From Nemopilema nomurai (taxonomy: Eukaryota > Cnidaria > Scyphozoa > Rhizostomeae > Rhizostomatidae), in NCBI GenBank assembly GCA_003864495.1, contig ML133455.1, positions 1,178,001-1,242,000 of the forward strand: a stretch of DNA of 64,000 nt, given 5' to 3'. This document shows, piece by piece, positions 22,401 through 35,000 of this stretch. A program made the translations under genes and the position numbers. Each line of letters opens with the position of its first letter. Within the stretch, counting starts at the first letter, position 1. The notes under the pieces were generated by a model. The model had not been told where the DNA came from, did no database searches, and saw only the letters and a program-made list of their open reading frames with translations.

Positions 22401-25061
22401 CGTTGTGATACATAAATATCATGAAAATGCTTTTAATATGTTCATAAGGATTTGCACGTGGAGCCTTTTAGCTGGCTGAATCTTCAATATACTGCTCATT
22501 TAAACGACCGTCTAGGTTTTGGTTTTTTTTAGTATACTTTTTGTTTTTTAACGAAAATTTTGACAATGAAGCAGGCTTGATGCGAATCAGTGGGGAAGGT
22601 GGGTTTGGTTGGACGGTCAGGCTCAGATATGTATATGTCACGCCCTTTAACCACGATTAATATATTAAAACTTATTGAAGGGAATCACCCCTAGGGAACT
22701 GCAACAATTTTCCCTAAATTTTGTTTTTATGTTATGGTCAAAGAAGTTTTGAAAACAATTCACTTTCATATGGTTATGTCAAAAGGCAATAAACAGTTGA
22801 CAAATCTAAATGCAAATAACCAAGAAAAAAGAAAGGAAAAACTTAGAAACAATTTTCTTCTATTTATTACTCTTTTCCATTGGCTCTTGAAAACAAGTAC
22901 AGCGCAAAAGAGAGGGTGATTTTCATGACATGCACCAACTTAAATCAGCAAAGTGAATGTTTCTGTCAGTTGTTCAATTCAGTATACTGCAGTTTACGAA
23001 CACATTTTAGCTACTTGTCAAGCATGAATAGGCTACAGAGGGGTCCAAACAATATCGATACGATTCACCTTGAATGAGGGGCATATTTGCTAATGATCAG
23101 TAGCACATATATCAACAAAGTTCCTTTTCACACGACGTGTGTTCTTCGAGAGCCAGTGCAGCATAATTGTTTGTGGCTTTGTCGTAGCAGTCATTCTACA
23201 ATACATTCCTCTTCTGCAGCTTCTAGACTTAGGCCCATCCGAAGAGTTCTTTTGAGATCAGTACCTATCTTTCCCTTCTGATCGATTGATAGTCGAACAC
23301 CAGAAGGTTTCAAAGTCAGATGAGCGAAAAGAACTTGCACTGGAAGTACGTTCATACCTTGTGATCCCTCTTTGGGAATTACAGCAGTTAAAGTATCAAA
23401 AAATTTAACCAAGATTAACTCACTCTTCTCCTCAAGCATTACTTCTGCCAAACACAAATCATTGTATCCCTAGCCAATGAAGTAAGACACTAGATTTTTT
23501 TCAATAATTAAATAATTATTGAAATAATTAAAATCGAATTTATTGTTTCCTTCAAATTTGGGAATTTATTTCGAAATAGCCTGACCAAAATATCACAAAC
23601 AATAAGTCCACGTGAAACGTCTGGCCAATCACAACCAGCTCCATTTAGTGGAAGTTATGACGTTGGTCAGGCGAGTTTCTGAGAGCCCTACATTGGCCAA
23701 AATCATAAACATATATGAAAAACTGCTACGCAAATGAATGCGCTCCAACGCAGAATAGCGGATATTTGAAAAACATTGGGAGGGATGCAAGGAATGAATA
23801 TTTTTTGTGCTTGGAGTTATTTTTCAATAGTGAAAAAATCGCTAAAAATCTTTGTCAGAGTATCCCGCCCTATGGCTTCACCACTGGCATCAAATACCAA
23901 AACAGACTATTAGGCTAGAGGTTTCCTTTGTAGTTTATCTCCTAAATATGAATGATATCCATTGCAAAGAATATTGGAAACAATGTTTTGTCGAGTATTT
24001 ACTTCTAAGGCCATTCAAAAATAGATATTACAAATCGAGAAAAAAATTACAATTAACGGTGAAAATACGATAGTGTAATACTTTGAACATACGATATCCC
24101 AATGACACAATATAAATATTCATTTACCATACAAAAACGAAGCTACAACGTGCTAATGAAATTTCACGTCCAATAATTTAGAATCAATGTTATTGACGTA
24201 AAGGCAGGATATCCATCATGTTCAAATTTAGAAAATTTTAGAAGATCAGACATCAAGCTTGGAAGATACAGCTAGGAAATACTTTGAAAGGAAACATCGT
24301 GCACAGGAAAATGCGCTGCAAATAAATGAGCTTGATATTTGAAACAACACCTCCCCAAAAGCATCTCATACATGATAACCATTTGCTTCTTTTATTGATT
24401 AAAAAAAGTTTTTTACTTTTCTCAACATCTAGGACACGCTTTACAAAGAGTTCTAAAAAATTCCATACTTTCTAAACTACACTGAACAGTTCAGCAATAA
24501 ACTTTGCAAAAAATTTCCCCAGGCTTTTAGCAGAAAACAGCTACTTGTAGGACCGCAACCCAAAATAATCCCATAAAATTCTAAGTTAATAAAAATTTAC
24601 ACATTCGCTACAATGAAGAATCTTAATGCAACTACAAAAATAATTTTATCAAATTCATTAGGTGCCTTGTTGTGAAGATGAAACCCTGTTTAAAAAATGG
24701 TTAACGTATAACAATAATGGCTAAATAACACCTTAATTAAGATCTTCATGCTCTGTAGAGGGTGTTTTGATATTGCCTTGGGTCGCCTTGTGTGCTTTGG
24801 CGAAGAATCTATCAGGCTGCTATGGATTGGATTTTGTAATAATGCTTAAGAAGACTTCTGATAAAAAGGCTTGACGATTAACAGTTGGATTAGGGGCAAG
24901 AAGATTGGCCTTACGATTTGCATTGTCTAGCTCACTTGCAAGCCATTACGAAGATAACAATTATTACGGCCATCAAGTTGATTTGCAAAAGGCAATCATT
25001 ACCAAGAAAATGATCATTTCTTTCTAAGAAGCCGAAGAACACTTACTGAAGCAAATAAATA
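22401..25061. other. Intergenic DNA downstream of gene B
   Basis: AT-rich with no recognised gene. An 88-codon frame on the - strand (23191-23457) has unremarkable composition and no family resemblance. The part next to gene B (24.4-25.06 kb) is probably its 3' untranslated region. Confidence 0.4.
24391..24396 (-). terminator. Possible polyadenylation signal AATAAA for gene B
   Basis: TTTATT on the + strand reads AATAAA on the - strand, about 670 bp beyond the gene B stop. It is the first canonical hexamer I noticed downstream. The assignment rests only on position. Confidence 0.3.
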
Positions 25062-28000
25062 TTATACCAAAGTTGAAAGTTTCGATCTTCTTCTATCCTT
25101 TGAACTCTTTATAGAGCTTCCGGGGCCTTGATCGTTGGGCCGCTTAACGAGACCTTCGTCGGTTGAATCGGACGAGCGGCTGCGTCTTCCAGTCACTGCA
25201 TAGGCACTTTCGCTGCCTTGGCGGCCAACGGGTTGGTGCTTGGCTTCATCGTGAATGGGGCTTCCTGTGATAGCAAACGACGACCCTTCACTGATAAGCC
25301 GCGACCGACTACCGGTTACAGCAAAAGTACACCCGTCTTCAGATTCAACAACGGTGTCGCTGCTAGACAACTCGGATTCTGAAACACGTTCCTTGAAACT
25401 GCCTGTAACAGCAAAGACACTGCCGTCTTCTGATTCAGTGACTGTTTCTCCTTCGGAAAAATCCGACTCTGGCAGCGGACTACCAGCCACTGCGAAAGTA
25501 CATCCGTCTTCCACTGCGAGGCTATTTTGATGTGATTGTGACCTAAACGAGGCTCTGGGAGACACACTTGGGCTGCAAGTGATGGCAAAAGCACTACCAT
25601 CCTCGGATTCTGTGAAAGTCTCGGCAGCAGAGATGTCCGAATCTTCATGGCTGCTTACTTGTGACGGAGAAGCCCTCTGTCGCTTCATCACCACTCTCGG
25701 TATATCTCTGCTATGCCGCGAGCGGGACCTTCTGAATGGTGATCTCCCAACGCTCTTTACCTCCGCGTTCTCAATCTTATTCAACACGCCATTCACAGTC
25801 TCCGACTCATCATAGGACTGCCTTCCTTTTGAAAACAAATATGCCGATACCTTAGCATCTCCCTTCAACTCTTTCAAGTCATATGGTAGCACCTCCAGAG
25901 CCGAACTTTTTCTGACGTCATCAACATCTATAATTGTAGTTGTTTTTATTTCAATGGCGTTAAATTCTTGTGACTTTGGTCTTTTATTCTCCTGCAGCCT
26001 TTTTTGCCAGCCTTCATCTAGCAACTTCCTTCTCTTCACGGAGTCTTCATCCTTCTTCTTCTTAATAGCATCATTGCCATGCTTTTTGTCTTTAAAAATT
26101 TGAGGTATCTCTAAGGCCTTTACCTTACCCGCTCTCTCTTCTCTTTCTGGCCTAAACCCTCTTAAGCTCTCTCTATTTCTTCCGTCACCTGGAGTTTCGC
26201 TATGCAGTTGAGGAATGTAATTCACTTTAATGTCTACCTCTTGGCAAAGGATTGACTTACCACCCAGACGGCCACTTGGACGTTCACATGCCATTTTCTG
26301 GTACAGCACAGATATGCTCTTTACCTGAATGGGACGTAAATCAGGCACAATACCGAGTACAACTGCTGCCTTATTCAACATGCAGTCTTCCTCATTTGTA
26401 CCTACGATGCTCAGAGCTTCTGATTCTAAACCAACAGCTAATGCACGTGACTCAAAGAACCGCAAAGAAATGGCCTTCTTTTCGAATTTCATTGGACTTC
26501 TCAGCAGTAAATACTCCGTACAGTGTCTCGTTGGATGTGACTTCGAAGAAAACAAAATGTCACTTTCCAATGTAGGCTTGTGTTTTGTAACTCCATCACC
26601 TGAATCGAATTGGTTCTCTGTTATCACATTTTCACGCAAAATTTCTTCCCCTGGTATAGTACGATGTAGTGAGTCCAAGACAGGAGCACTTTCAGAAAAG
26701 CTCTCTTCGTCACATGTTATAACCTCGGGCACTAGGCTACGCAAAATAATCTGATCGGATGTTGGAATATCATAATCAGCATATCCCGAAGAACGCGGCT
26801 GGTAATCTTTCGCCGGCATAACAAACTCGACGCTTGATTCTTTTTTGTAAACGTCACTCGATGAAAAATCTCTTCCAAGCTTAAATGTCACTGTCCTTTC
26901 TTCGACTGCAATACACTGCCCTAGAATATCCATGGTTATTTCGGACGATTCCCTGCATGTGTACATGGGTCTACGAATGGCGTGGGCCATATGATCATCT
27001 AAATAGCAGACTGAGAGGTACTTGAAAGGATTCACACTTCTAGAAGTCTCCTGGAAAAATTCTAACGTATGCTCTCTTATCTCTGGTCTCTGATCTTCCT
27101 GCATCATACTCAAATACTCTTCCACTGTCATGTCCTCCGGTTTCTGATCTTCCTGCATGATACTCAAGTACTCTTCCACTGTCATATCTTTTGGATCCTG
27201 ATCTTCCTTCATCATGCTCAAGTACTCTTCCACTGTCATATCTTTTGGCTCCTGATCTTCCTTCGTCATGCTCAAGTACTCTTCCACTGTCATGTCCTCT
27301 GGTTTCTGATCATCATTCATCATACTCAAGTACTCCTCCACTGTCATATCTTTTGTTTCTTGATCATCCTTTATCATACTCAAATACTCTTCCACTGTTA
27401 TGTCCTCTGGTTTCTGATCATCCTTCATCATACTCAAGTACTCTTCCACTGTCATGTCCTCCGGTTTCTGATCTTCCTGCATCATACTCAAATACTCTTC
27501 CACTGTCATGTCCTCTGGTTTCTGATCTTCCTGCATCATGCTCAAGTACTCTTCTACTGTCATGTCCTCCGGTTTCTGATCTTCCTTCATCATACTCAAA
27601 TACTCTTCCACTGTCATGTTCTTTGGTTTCTGATCTTCCTGCATGATACTCAAATACTCTTCCACTGTCATGTTCTCCGGTTTCTGATCATCCTTCATCA
27701 TACTCAAGTACTCTTCCACTGTCATGTCCTCTGGTTTATGATCTTCCTGCATCATACTCAAATACTCTTCCACTGTCATGTCCTCTGGTTTCTGATCTTC
27801 CTGCATCATGCTCAAGTACTCTTCTACTGTCATGTCCTCCGGTTTCTGATCTTCCTTCATCATGCTCAAGTACTCTTCCACTGTCATCTCTTTTGGTTCT
27901 TGATCATCCTTCATCTTACTCAAATATTCTTCCACTGTCATGTCCTCTGGTTTCTGATCATCATTCATCATACTCAAATATTCTTCCACTGTCATGTCCT

Positions 28001-28894
28001 TCGGTTTCTGATCTTCCTGCATCATACTCAAATACTCTTCCACTGTCATGTCCTCTGGTTTCTGATCTTCCTGCATCATGCTCAAGTACTCTTCCACTGT
28101 CATGTCCTCTGGTTTATGATCTTCCTGCATCATACTCAAGTACTCTTCCACTGTCATGTCCTCTGGTTTATGATCTTCCTGCATCATACTCAAATACTCT
28201 TCCACTGTCATGTCCTCTGGTTTCTGATCTTCCTGCATCATGCTCAAGTACTCTTCTACTGTCATGTCCTCCGGTTTCTGATCTTCCTTCATCATGCTCA
28301 AGTACTCTTCCACTGTCATCTCTTTTGGTTCTTGATCATCCTTCATCTTACTCAAATACTCTTCCACTGTCATGTCCTCTGGTTTCTGATCATCATTCAT
28401 CATGCTCAAATACTCTTCCACTGTCATGTCCTCCGGTTTCTGATCTTCCTGCATGATACTCAAATACTCTTCAACTGTCATGTCCTCTGGTTTCTGATCA
28501 TCATTCATCATGCTCAAATACTCTTCCACTGTCAAGTCCTCCGGTTTCTGATCTTCCTTCATCATGCTCAAGTACTCTTCCACCGTCATATCTTGTGGCT
28601 TCTGATCTTCCTTCAACATGTTCAAATACACCACTTTAATTGGATGCCCTTCTACTGATACATTGGTTGTAAACGTATCAATTTCAGTCGTTTCAAGATT
28701 CTCAACAGATGCCGTATATCTATTGAGACCTTGCTGGCATATGTCTAAAATTTCGTGTGAGAATATATCACGAAGAATGTTTTCGCAAACATTATCAGCA
28801 AATTGGTTAACTCTCTTTGCTAATTGTTGGCCTTGAATATCTGTTTTTGATCCGTTTATGTCGTCGTCTTGGTCCAGTAGACGCTTCTCTTCAG
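25062..28894 (-). CDS. Gene B 3'-terminal exon: 28 x 18-aa repeat and serine-rich tail
   Basis: An intact frame of about 1,277 codons follows a good acceptor (TTTTTCTCCTAG|CTGAAG at 28894/28895) and ends with TAA at 25062-25064. It contains no ATG until inside the first repeat, so it is an internal start, not a gene start. Order from the N-terminus: about 90 residues with a helical segment (LAKRVNQFADNVCENILRDI), then 28 tandem 18-residue units of consensus DMTVEEYLSMMQEDQKPE, then about 330 unique residues, a Lys/Glu-rich segment (KDKKHGNDAIKKKKDE), an SR-rich part, and six copies of a motif like EDGSAFAVTGSP before a basic end (SSKDRRRSKLSTLV). I recognise no domain. The phase expected by this exon (one base carried in) does not match the two bases left by the exon at 30311, so a small exon may be missing. 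Confidence 0.75.
27085..28620 (-). repeat. 54-bp tandem repeat encoding 18-aa Y-L-S-M units (28 copies)
   Basis: I count 28 complete in-frame units, then one degenerate unit (QEDQRPEIREHTLEF). TVEEYLS is nearly invariant and the flanking positions vary (QED/KED/NDD/KDD; DMT/EMT/NMT). 23 units have Tyr-Leu-Ser-Met, three have YLSI and two YLSK. A block starting with an NDDQ...SKM unit, followed by KDDQEPKEM, KED, QED and QEDH units, occurs at copies 5-9 and again at 13-17, so about 8 units (432 bp) were duplicated together. Unlike the 573-bp array, this array has no frame break. Confidence 0.95.
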
Positions 28895-30310
28895 CTAGGA
28901 GAAAAACATGCACCGAATTTATTAAGGGTATCAGAAATTCTGCGCAAAGACTCGCAAAGTTTTCAAAATAGGGATGTTGCGCGCTACGTGAACACTTTCC
29001 GATGGCTCTTTAAGGGGAAACCAAACAACTGCAAGATTTCACCGCCATAAAGCTTAGAAAAGGTGGCAGATAATAAAAGAAGACACAGAAAATGACAGCC
29101 CTAGGCCTAGCCAAACCGTCTAGAAGCGACTCGCTTAATCTCTGTACTCTCGATTCATGGAACCGAATAAAAATTTCTGTTACTAACAAACATAAAAACA
29201 ACCACAACTATAAACACAAATAATCATCCCATGGGCACTTTAGTTGGATCATACCTTATTTATATCCAGCCTAGTCAGCCGAATCAGAAAAACACGTGCT
29301 AAATAGAACTTGAAACATATTCTGTGAGCAGTCATTTTCCAATTCACATTAAGAAAGCAGAGCAGCAAAAATGCCACTGTTCACTTCTTCCGCTCATCTT
29401 GTGATTCACTTAAATGTAACCCTGTGACTTGTATAGCCACGCTTTACGCACTAATTCTTAACTTGCGAAACTAGCATCGCCAATTCTTATGCAAAATCAG
29501 ACATGCAATAATCTATACCAATGCTTCTACCTCACGGCAACTTTTCTCGAATGTTTCTTGGGTGCAACAGTAATTTAACGATCGCAACAGAAAGGTTACA
29601 GTCGCGATCACAGGACCCAAATCGAGAATCCTTATTTTAGGACGCACAACCAAGAAAAAGCCCTCGGTTAAATATGCAAAACCCATATTTCAGATGTCAA
29701 TAGGAAAGTGATGACTATTTTCTATTGTTGTCTTTATATTGGTACCTGTCTGATGAAAAAGCTTTGGTAAGCTCTTCAAAACGCATTCTCAAAGCGCGGG
29801 AAAATGTCAAGCAAATGGCACAAGATCAACATTTAAATTCAATTTATAATAGTCAGAGTATGAGGTAATGAACGATCAAAATAAAGCAATATGCTGGAGC
29901 TGACCCTGACAGATAACGCAACGTCTTGCACAGTGTTCAAAAGCAAGTCTACGCAGCGAATGTACAAACGCTAAAAGCTTGACGCTCTCAGAAAATTACA
30001 CCAAGCTAGCAGAAGTGACCTTGCTATCCATCAAAACTGTCCATCAAAACATTAAAACTCACATTTTTGTCTTGGGTGCAAATAAATAGTTGTTTATCGA
30101 ACTTTAACCACTAAAATTACACAAAGGTGCAGGTTAGTATGTTAAGTGCCTGGGCCAGCCATAAAGTGTTGCGTGTAAGGATGAACGTTTTTGCACGAGC
30201 GGGTGTGCACGCATTGAGAATCTCTCGCGTGGTGTTGGCGTGTGTGTGCGTGTATGGGTACGATGCCTTTGTTGCTCGAACGCATGATAGATAGTCACAA
30301 AATCACGTAC
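28895..30310 (-). other. Intron of gene B between two large exons
   Basis: About 1.4 kb with no obvious exon. A very short candidate near 29,253-29,268 (acceptor GACTAG, donor AAG|GTATGA) would accept the phase left upstream but not deliver the phase needed downstream. I see nothing else. Confidence 0.4.
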
Positions 30311-32069
30311 CCTGGCTTTTTCTCACTGTTCTCTGGCCCTTTTGTTGACTTGGTTTCGACATCAATTGCAACCTCTCTATAGGGCAACACGTTCACACCC
30401 CCAAATACCCAGGACCTGCGATTACTAACCGGGCGGTGACCAACACCAGTTAATTCAGCCAAACTTCCAAGAGATTTGGTCCGGCTCAGTTGCCGTACTT
30501 CTCGGAGCTCCCCCATACTTGAAGTACTGTATCTTTGCTCCTTCGCAGGACGAAATACATTAGTTGGACGCTGCCTTGCCACGCGCACATCGTCAAGCTC
30601 CACTTTTCTTTCAGACGCGGAACTCTGCCTGGAGCGCCTCTCCTGCAATACATCAACATAGTTGCGTTCAGCTCGAATGCGCCTCACTTCCCCAATCTCT
30701 TTCCTCCTCTCGTCTGTCTCGTTTGGATTCGGTTTCTTTGGCGTGTGACCAAAGCTCTCTCTAAGCTGTCTGACCATCGATAGCTCTCGTTCGATTTCAG
30801 CTTTTCTCTCCTTCGCAGCGCGCATAACGCTGCTCTCAGCCATGTCTTCTTGCGTACCTTGCTCCGATTCATTCAGCAACGAGGTATACCTGAAATCAAC
30901 ACCATCTTGCGTATGATCAGCTGATCGATCACGGATCAACTGCAACTCCCTCAACACTTCTTGCTTCCTCTGCTGTAATGAGCTTTCGAATCGAAAACTA
31001 TATTGAAAACTGGCCGAACCCATGCTTTGATTGATCATCTCCAACTCCTCTTCAAGCTTCGCGTACCTCGTGCTTATTCTTCCATCGACACTCGAGTCAT
31101 CAGTCGACTCAGAATCAAAGCTCATGCTCCTGCGAAGCTCTCGAACCACATCGAGCTCTTTGTCAACTTGAGCCCTGTGAGTTGAGCTAGCAATCGTCGA
31201 ACTTGCAACTGTGTCTACAAATATTTCGTCGCTTGAATCTGATTTGAATGAAGACACACGTTCACTTCGCCTTCCTTCAACGTCAGTGGCCGAACGATGC
31301 AGATCCGCATCCACGTTTTCCGTGGATCCAAAAGGCGACGTTCCGGTCAAAGACCCTCTCTCTCTTGCCTTTCTAACCAAAGAGATTTCCTCCTCTAACT
31401 CAGCACGTTTCAAACTTCGCCTTCTTGACCGCTCCTCAAACTCCAGCTCCCGCAAAGTGTTTTCCCGCATTTGCCTTACCAACTGCAGCTCCCTCCGTTT
31501 CTCTTGTTCCGAAATTCGCTGTGTCCTCCGTTTGCTTTCAGTATGCATGTTAGCATTAGTTCCCTTTCTTAAATTCCTAACATTTGCCAACTCCATATCA
31601 ACTAGTTGTGCCCGGGTTAATGGTTTAACGCGTCCTCTCCTTTCATTCATAGACATCCCTGGGATGCTAGCGATATCTGTAGAAACCGCCAAATGCCCTT
31701 GTTTCTTTGTTATCTTTTCTCTATTTGGTGTGCTTGAAGATAACAAATTTACGTAAGATTCAATCTTGTCTAGAGGAAAAAGACTTCCATCCAATTCGTT
31801 ATCTGACGGGACCGAGCATGAACTGGAACTGACAATCTGTGGTTCACAAGCATGCAAGCTATCCATCGTGGTTTCTCTCCAACTCGACTTTGTGTTATTA
31901 TTGCAAATCAACTCTTCGTCAGCTGAGAAAGACACAGTTAGAATGATGTCCTCTACAGCATCATCATTACCTATACCAAGTATTTCACATTCAATAGTCG
32001 TTCCATCTCTGACACAATCAAACTGGTCATCCCTAATCTTGAGGTCATCTTTACCTACAACCTCGCGAT
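30311..32069 (-). CDS. Gene B internal exon: repeated E-L-x-x-V-R motif
   Basis: An intact frame of 585 codons bounded by acceptor TTTATTGCAG|ATCGCG and donor CCAGG|GTACGT. Its entry phase (needs one base) matches the donor at 36063 (GAAAATG|GTAAGT), giving LDEN joined to DREVVGKDD. After an acidic start it is dominated by about ten copies of a charged helical motif of the form R-x-x-(I/L)-x-x-E-L-x-x-V-R-x-(L/M)-R, for example RRELQLVRQMREN, RAQVDKELDVVRELRRS and RKAEIERELSMVRQLRES. The motif is spaced irregularly, with serine-rich linkers such as SFDSESTDDSS. The pattern predicts short amphipathic, possibly coiled-coil helices. I do not recognise the family. Confidence 0.8.
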
Positions 32070-35000
32070 CTGCAATAAATAGCAATCAGTGATAAACGAG
32101 ACAATCTCAGCAGCGCCGTAAAATCAACACTGTCCCTACCACTGGTAAGTCCGTCTCGAATATTAGGCCCGGCAGCCCAGCACAACAACAAAAATAAACG
32201 GAGCATGACTTACTGTTAATAGTGCAAAGTTTATGGTTAACAGTGCATGAATAAGTTATAAATAATTGTATTTAGAATGGTAAAGGACCAAAAGTGGATC
32301 GAATGGATAATGAAAAGAAGCAGAGGCTATTCGTTCTCTGAGGAGCGCGTACAAATCCCCTCTAGGCCTTCTGTTGTTGCGAAGTTCGACCGTATCTGCA
32401 AACTTGATATGTTATTTTTTATGTTTATCTCAAGCGCTGTTTGAGAGCTGCTTACGAAACCGGCTTACAAACAACGATACCAAGTTTATAGTAGACGACG
32501 CAAAGGCTTTTCATAAAGAAGCCCAAGAGATAAAAGAACTGAATGAAGTTATTGAAAACACAATGATGAGGCACCGGGGAACCGACAGAACAAATGCAAC
32601 ACGCTGAATTTTCTTTCGCAGTAGCGACCTTATCAAAACCAGTGTCTGGGAAAGTATTAGCTCTGTAAACAAAACGAATTCGCCGAAATTGTTCGTCTAC
32701 ATTCAAGAAAGTTAATGACTTTATAGGATTTTTGGAATACTTGAAAGGAGAAATGTCTAGTTTCGGTAACCAATGCACAGTGATCCAGAAGGGGCGTAAA
32801 CGCATAGAGGATATTTATGAGGAAGGGGGAGGGGAAGGGTTAAGGTTTGCATGAGGCGTAATATTTATTGCTCTCTGACGAAGCGAATCTTCTGGACGAT
32901 CTAATTTATGCTTGCATATTTTGGCATTTTGCCACAGTTACGCCTTGACCGAATAATAATTGGGCTTTTCAACTTCCTTTCAAATCGTTTTTTCGAGCTT
33001 CAGACTGCGTCGCTATCAGTGGTCGCTAGTGTGTCCCACCCACCCAAGGCTGTTCCGATAATAATTAATTCAATTCAATTACATTCAATTCATTCAGTCT
33101 TTGAGAGCAGGTTACATGATCACTAAATTATTTAGCTAAGGCCGTGGAATCCGGGGAGTCGGGGGTGGGGGGGGGGCAATCACCCCCATTTTTTAGTAGA
33201 GGAAAATAAGGCAATATAGAAACATGATGGGGTTTTTAACTAAACACTTCATTTTGCCTCCCCTTCCTCACTTTCAAATACAAATTGCCACTATATGCTT
33301 CGACTCTGTCATGTCCAGGCTATTATTTCTTCGTAAACCACAATAAGAAGTGGCAGCACTCAATCATGTCGAGACAACAACAAACTAATCATGTGAAATG
33401 TCGATAAAATGCGGCTCATCACAAAAGTACAAATGACACAAGATTCATTGACATTAGCACAATTAAGATTTATTGATCTGCGCAGTGACAGGGTGGATGA
33501 AAATTTGCAAATTGGATACTTAGTCGCGTTCAGTCTCACTTCGAAATGTCCTGAAAATTTGCTTTTTACAAAACAATCCACGATTCTTGCTGTAAATTGT
33601 CGACTTTTCACACACTTTTCTGAGGTTGCACGGAGCAACACCATTTCGTGTGGTTACTTTCAAGGAAAAAGTTTCGGAAAAAAATTTGAAATACGATGAA
33701 CGAGCTGGATATGACTTTGGTTTTACGAGCCATCGGGTTAAAAATGCATCTTGGCAATGAATGACTTGCGATAAGACTACCAGGCGAATTGCAGCGGGCC
33801 TAAATTCAACTGGCTTGCATACTGGAATAAGAGGGCGTGTAGAATCAGTAAAGAAATTGGTTACCCGGCGAACGAGCAAAACGCTGCCTATGGTATGATG
33901 GAGAGCTGCCATGATAATTAAGAAAAAAGATCAAATGCTTACCAGCATCAGTGCAAACGCGAAAGTCGATCAAAAGTGTGTATTTCTCGTAGAGCCTTGG
34001 CTGCACTTGTGCTTCCCTAGCAATTCTATGCCCTTTTATGCCACAAAAAGGTGGTTAATTAGGGCTTAAAGCTCGAGCAATCAGCCGTAGCAGGTATAAC
34101 AAAACGCTTATCAATGAACTGTAGGAAGGTGAAGGGTCTCACGATATCTAGAAGAACCACGATTCCATTCACAACTGACCAGCAAATGAAAATTACACAA
34201 CCAGTTGGCCCGAGATTAGGCCCAAACGGAACTCGATTGGCAGGGTCAACAACAGCGCCCCGATCAACACTCGCCCCGGTGATCAATCAACGCCGAATTC
34301 CTCTTCCGCAGTCAATTTGGCCCAAGCCTGGGTTATTTAAGTTTTTTAATGCACTAAAACGATTTTCCAATTGCTTCCCTTTTTCTATCTTATACCATTT
34401 GCTGAGCCCTTCGCGAAGTCAGTGCGTTCGTTTAGATTTAAGGTCAGAAAAACGCCTTTCCATTAAAAGTGGAACATCGAAAAGATATCTTGAAGCATAC
34501 GCATGTTTGGACATTGAACATGGTGACAAAGTAATCACTGGATAAGTAGTTCTATTTATTAAAAGGACAACTAAATTAAATTTGGGATGGGGTATGTGCC
34601 TAGCACCGTTTCCCCGAGATAGCACTCACATTAGTCGAACTATCAGCTTCACAAATAATATGGAAGCTCCAAGGCAAAGGAACAAGAATATACATAATTG
34701 AGATCAATGCTAGCTCACTTATTTTAAGACAATATCAAGTATGGTGATAAGGTGATCAATCCACTGCTTTGGACAATTATTGAAAGACAAACTTCCAATT
34801 ATTTAAAGGGTAAATGACGCTTTGCATGGACTCGTTAATATTAACAAATATCATACTAGTAGTTCTTGTTCTTTTTTATCTCTCCTCTGCATTGCGTGAT
34901 AAAAAGCGTGGTGAGAATAAAGGATAGGCTTTGATAAACGAATTGAAAGGAAAAATAGTTTTCAGTCAGGTATCATAAAACGGGGGCCCTACGAAGTTGT

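Noticed and set aside
23191..23457. 88-codon - strand frame
   Set aside because: Reasonable composition but no domain, no splice context and no homology I recognise. Too weak to call.
27069..28658. 529-codon open frame on the + strand, rich in Phe, His and Leu
   Set aside because: It is the antisense of the 54-bp repeat. The unit is a multiple of three, so one stop-free antisense frame stays open throughout. Its composition is not protein-like.
34114..34545. 143-codon + strand frame in the gene B intron
   Set aside because: Composition looks random, with no start context or family resemblance. The opposite strand is a well-supported intron.
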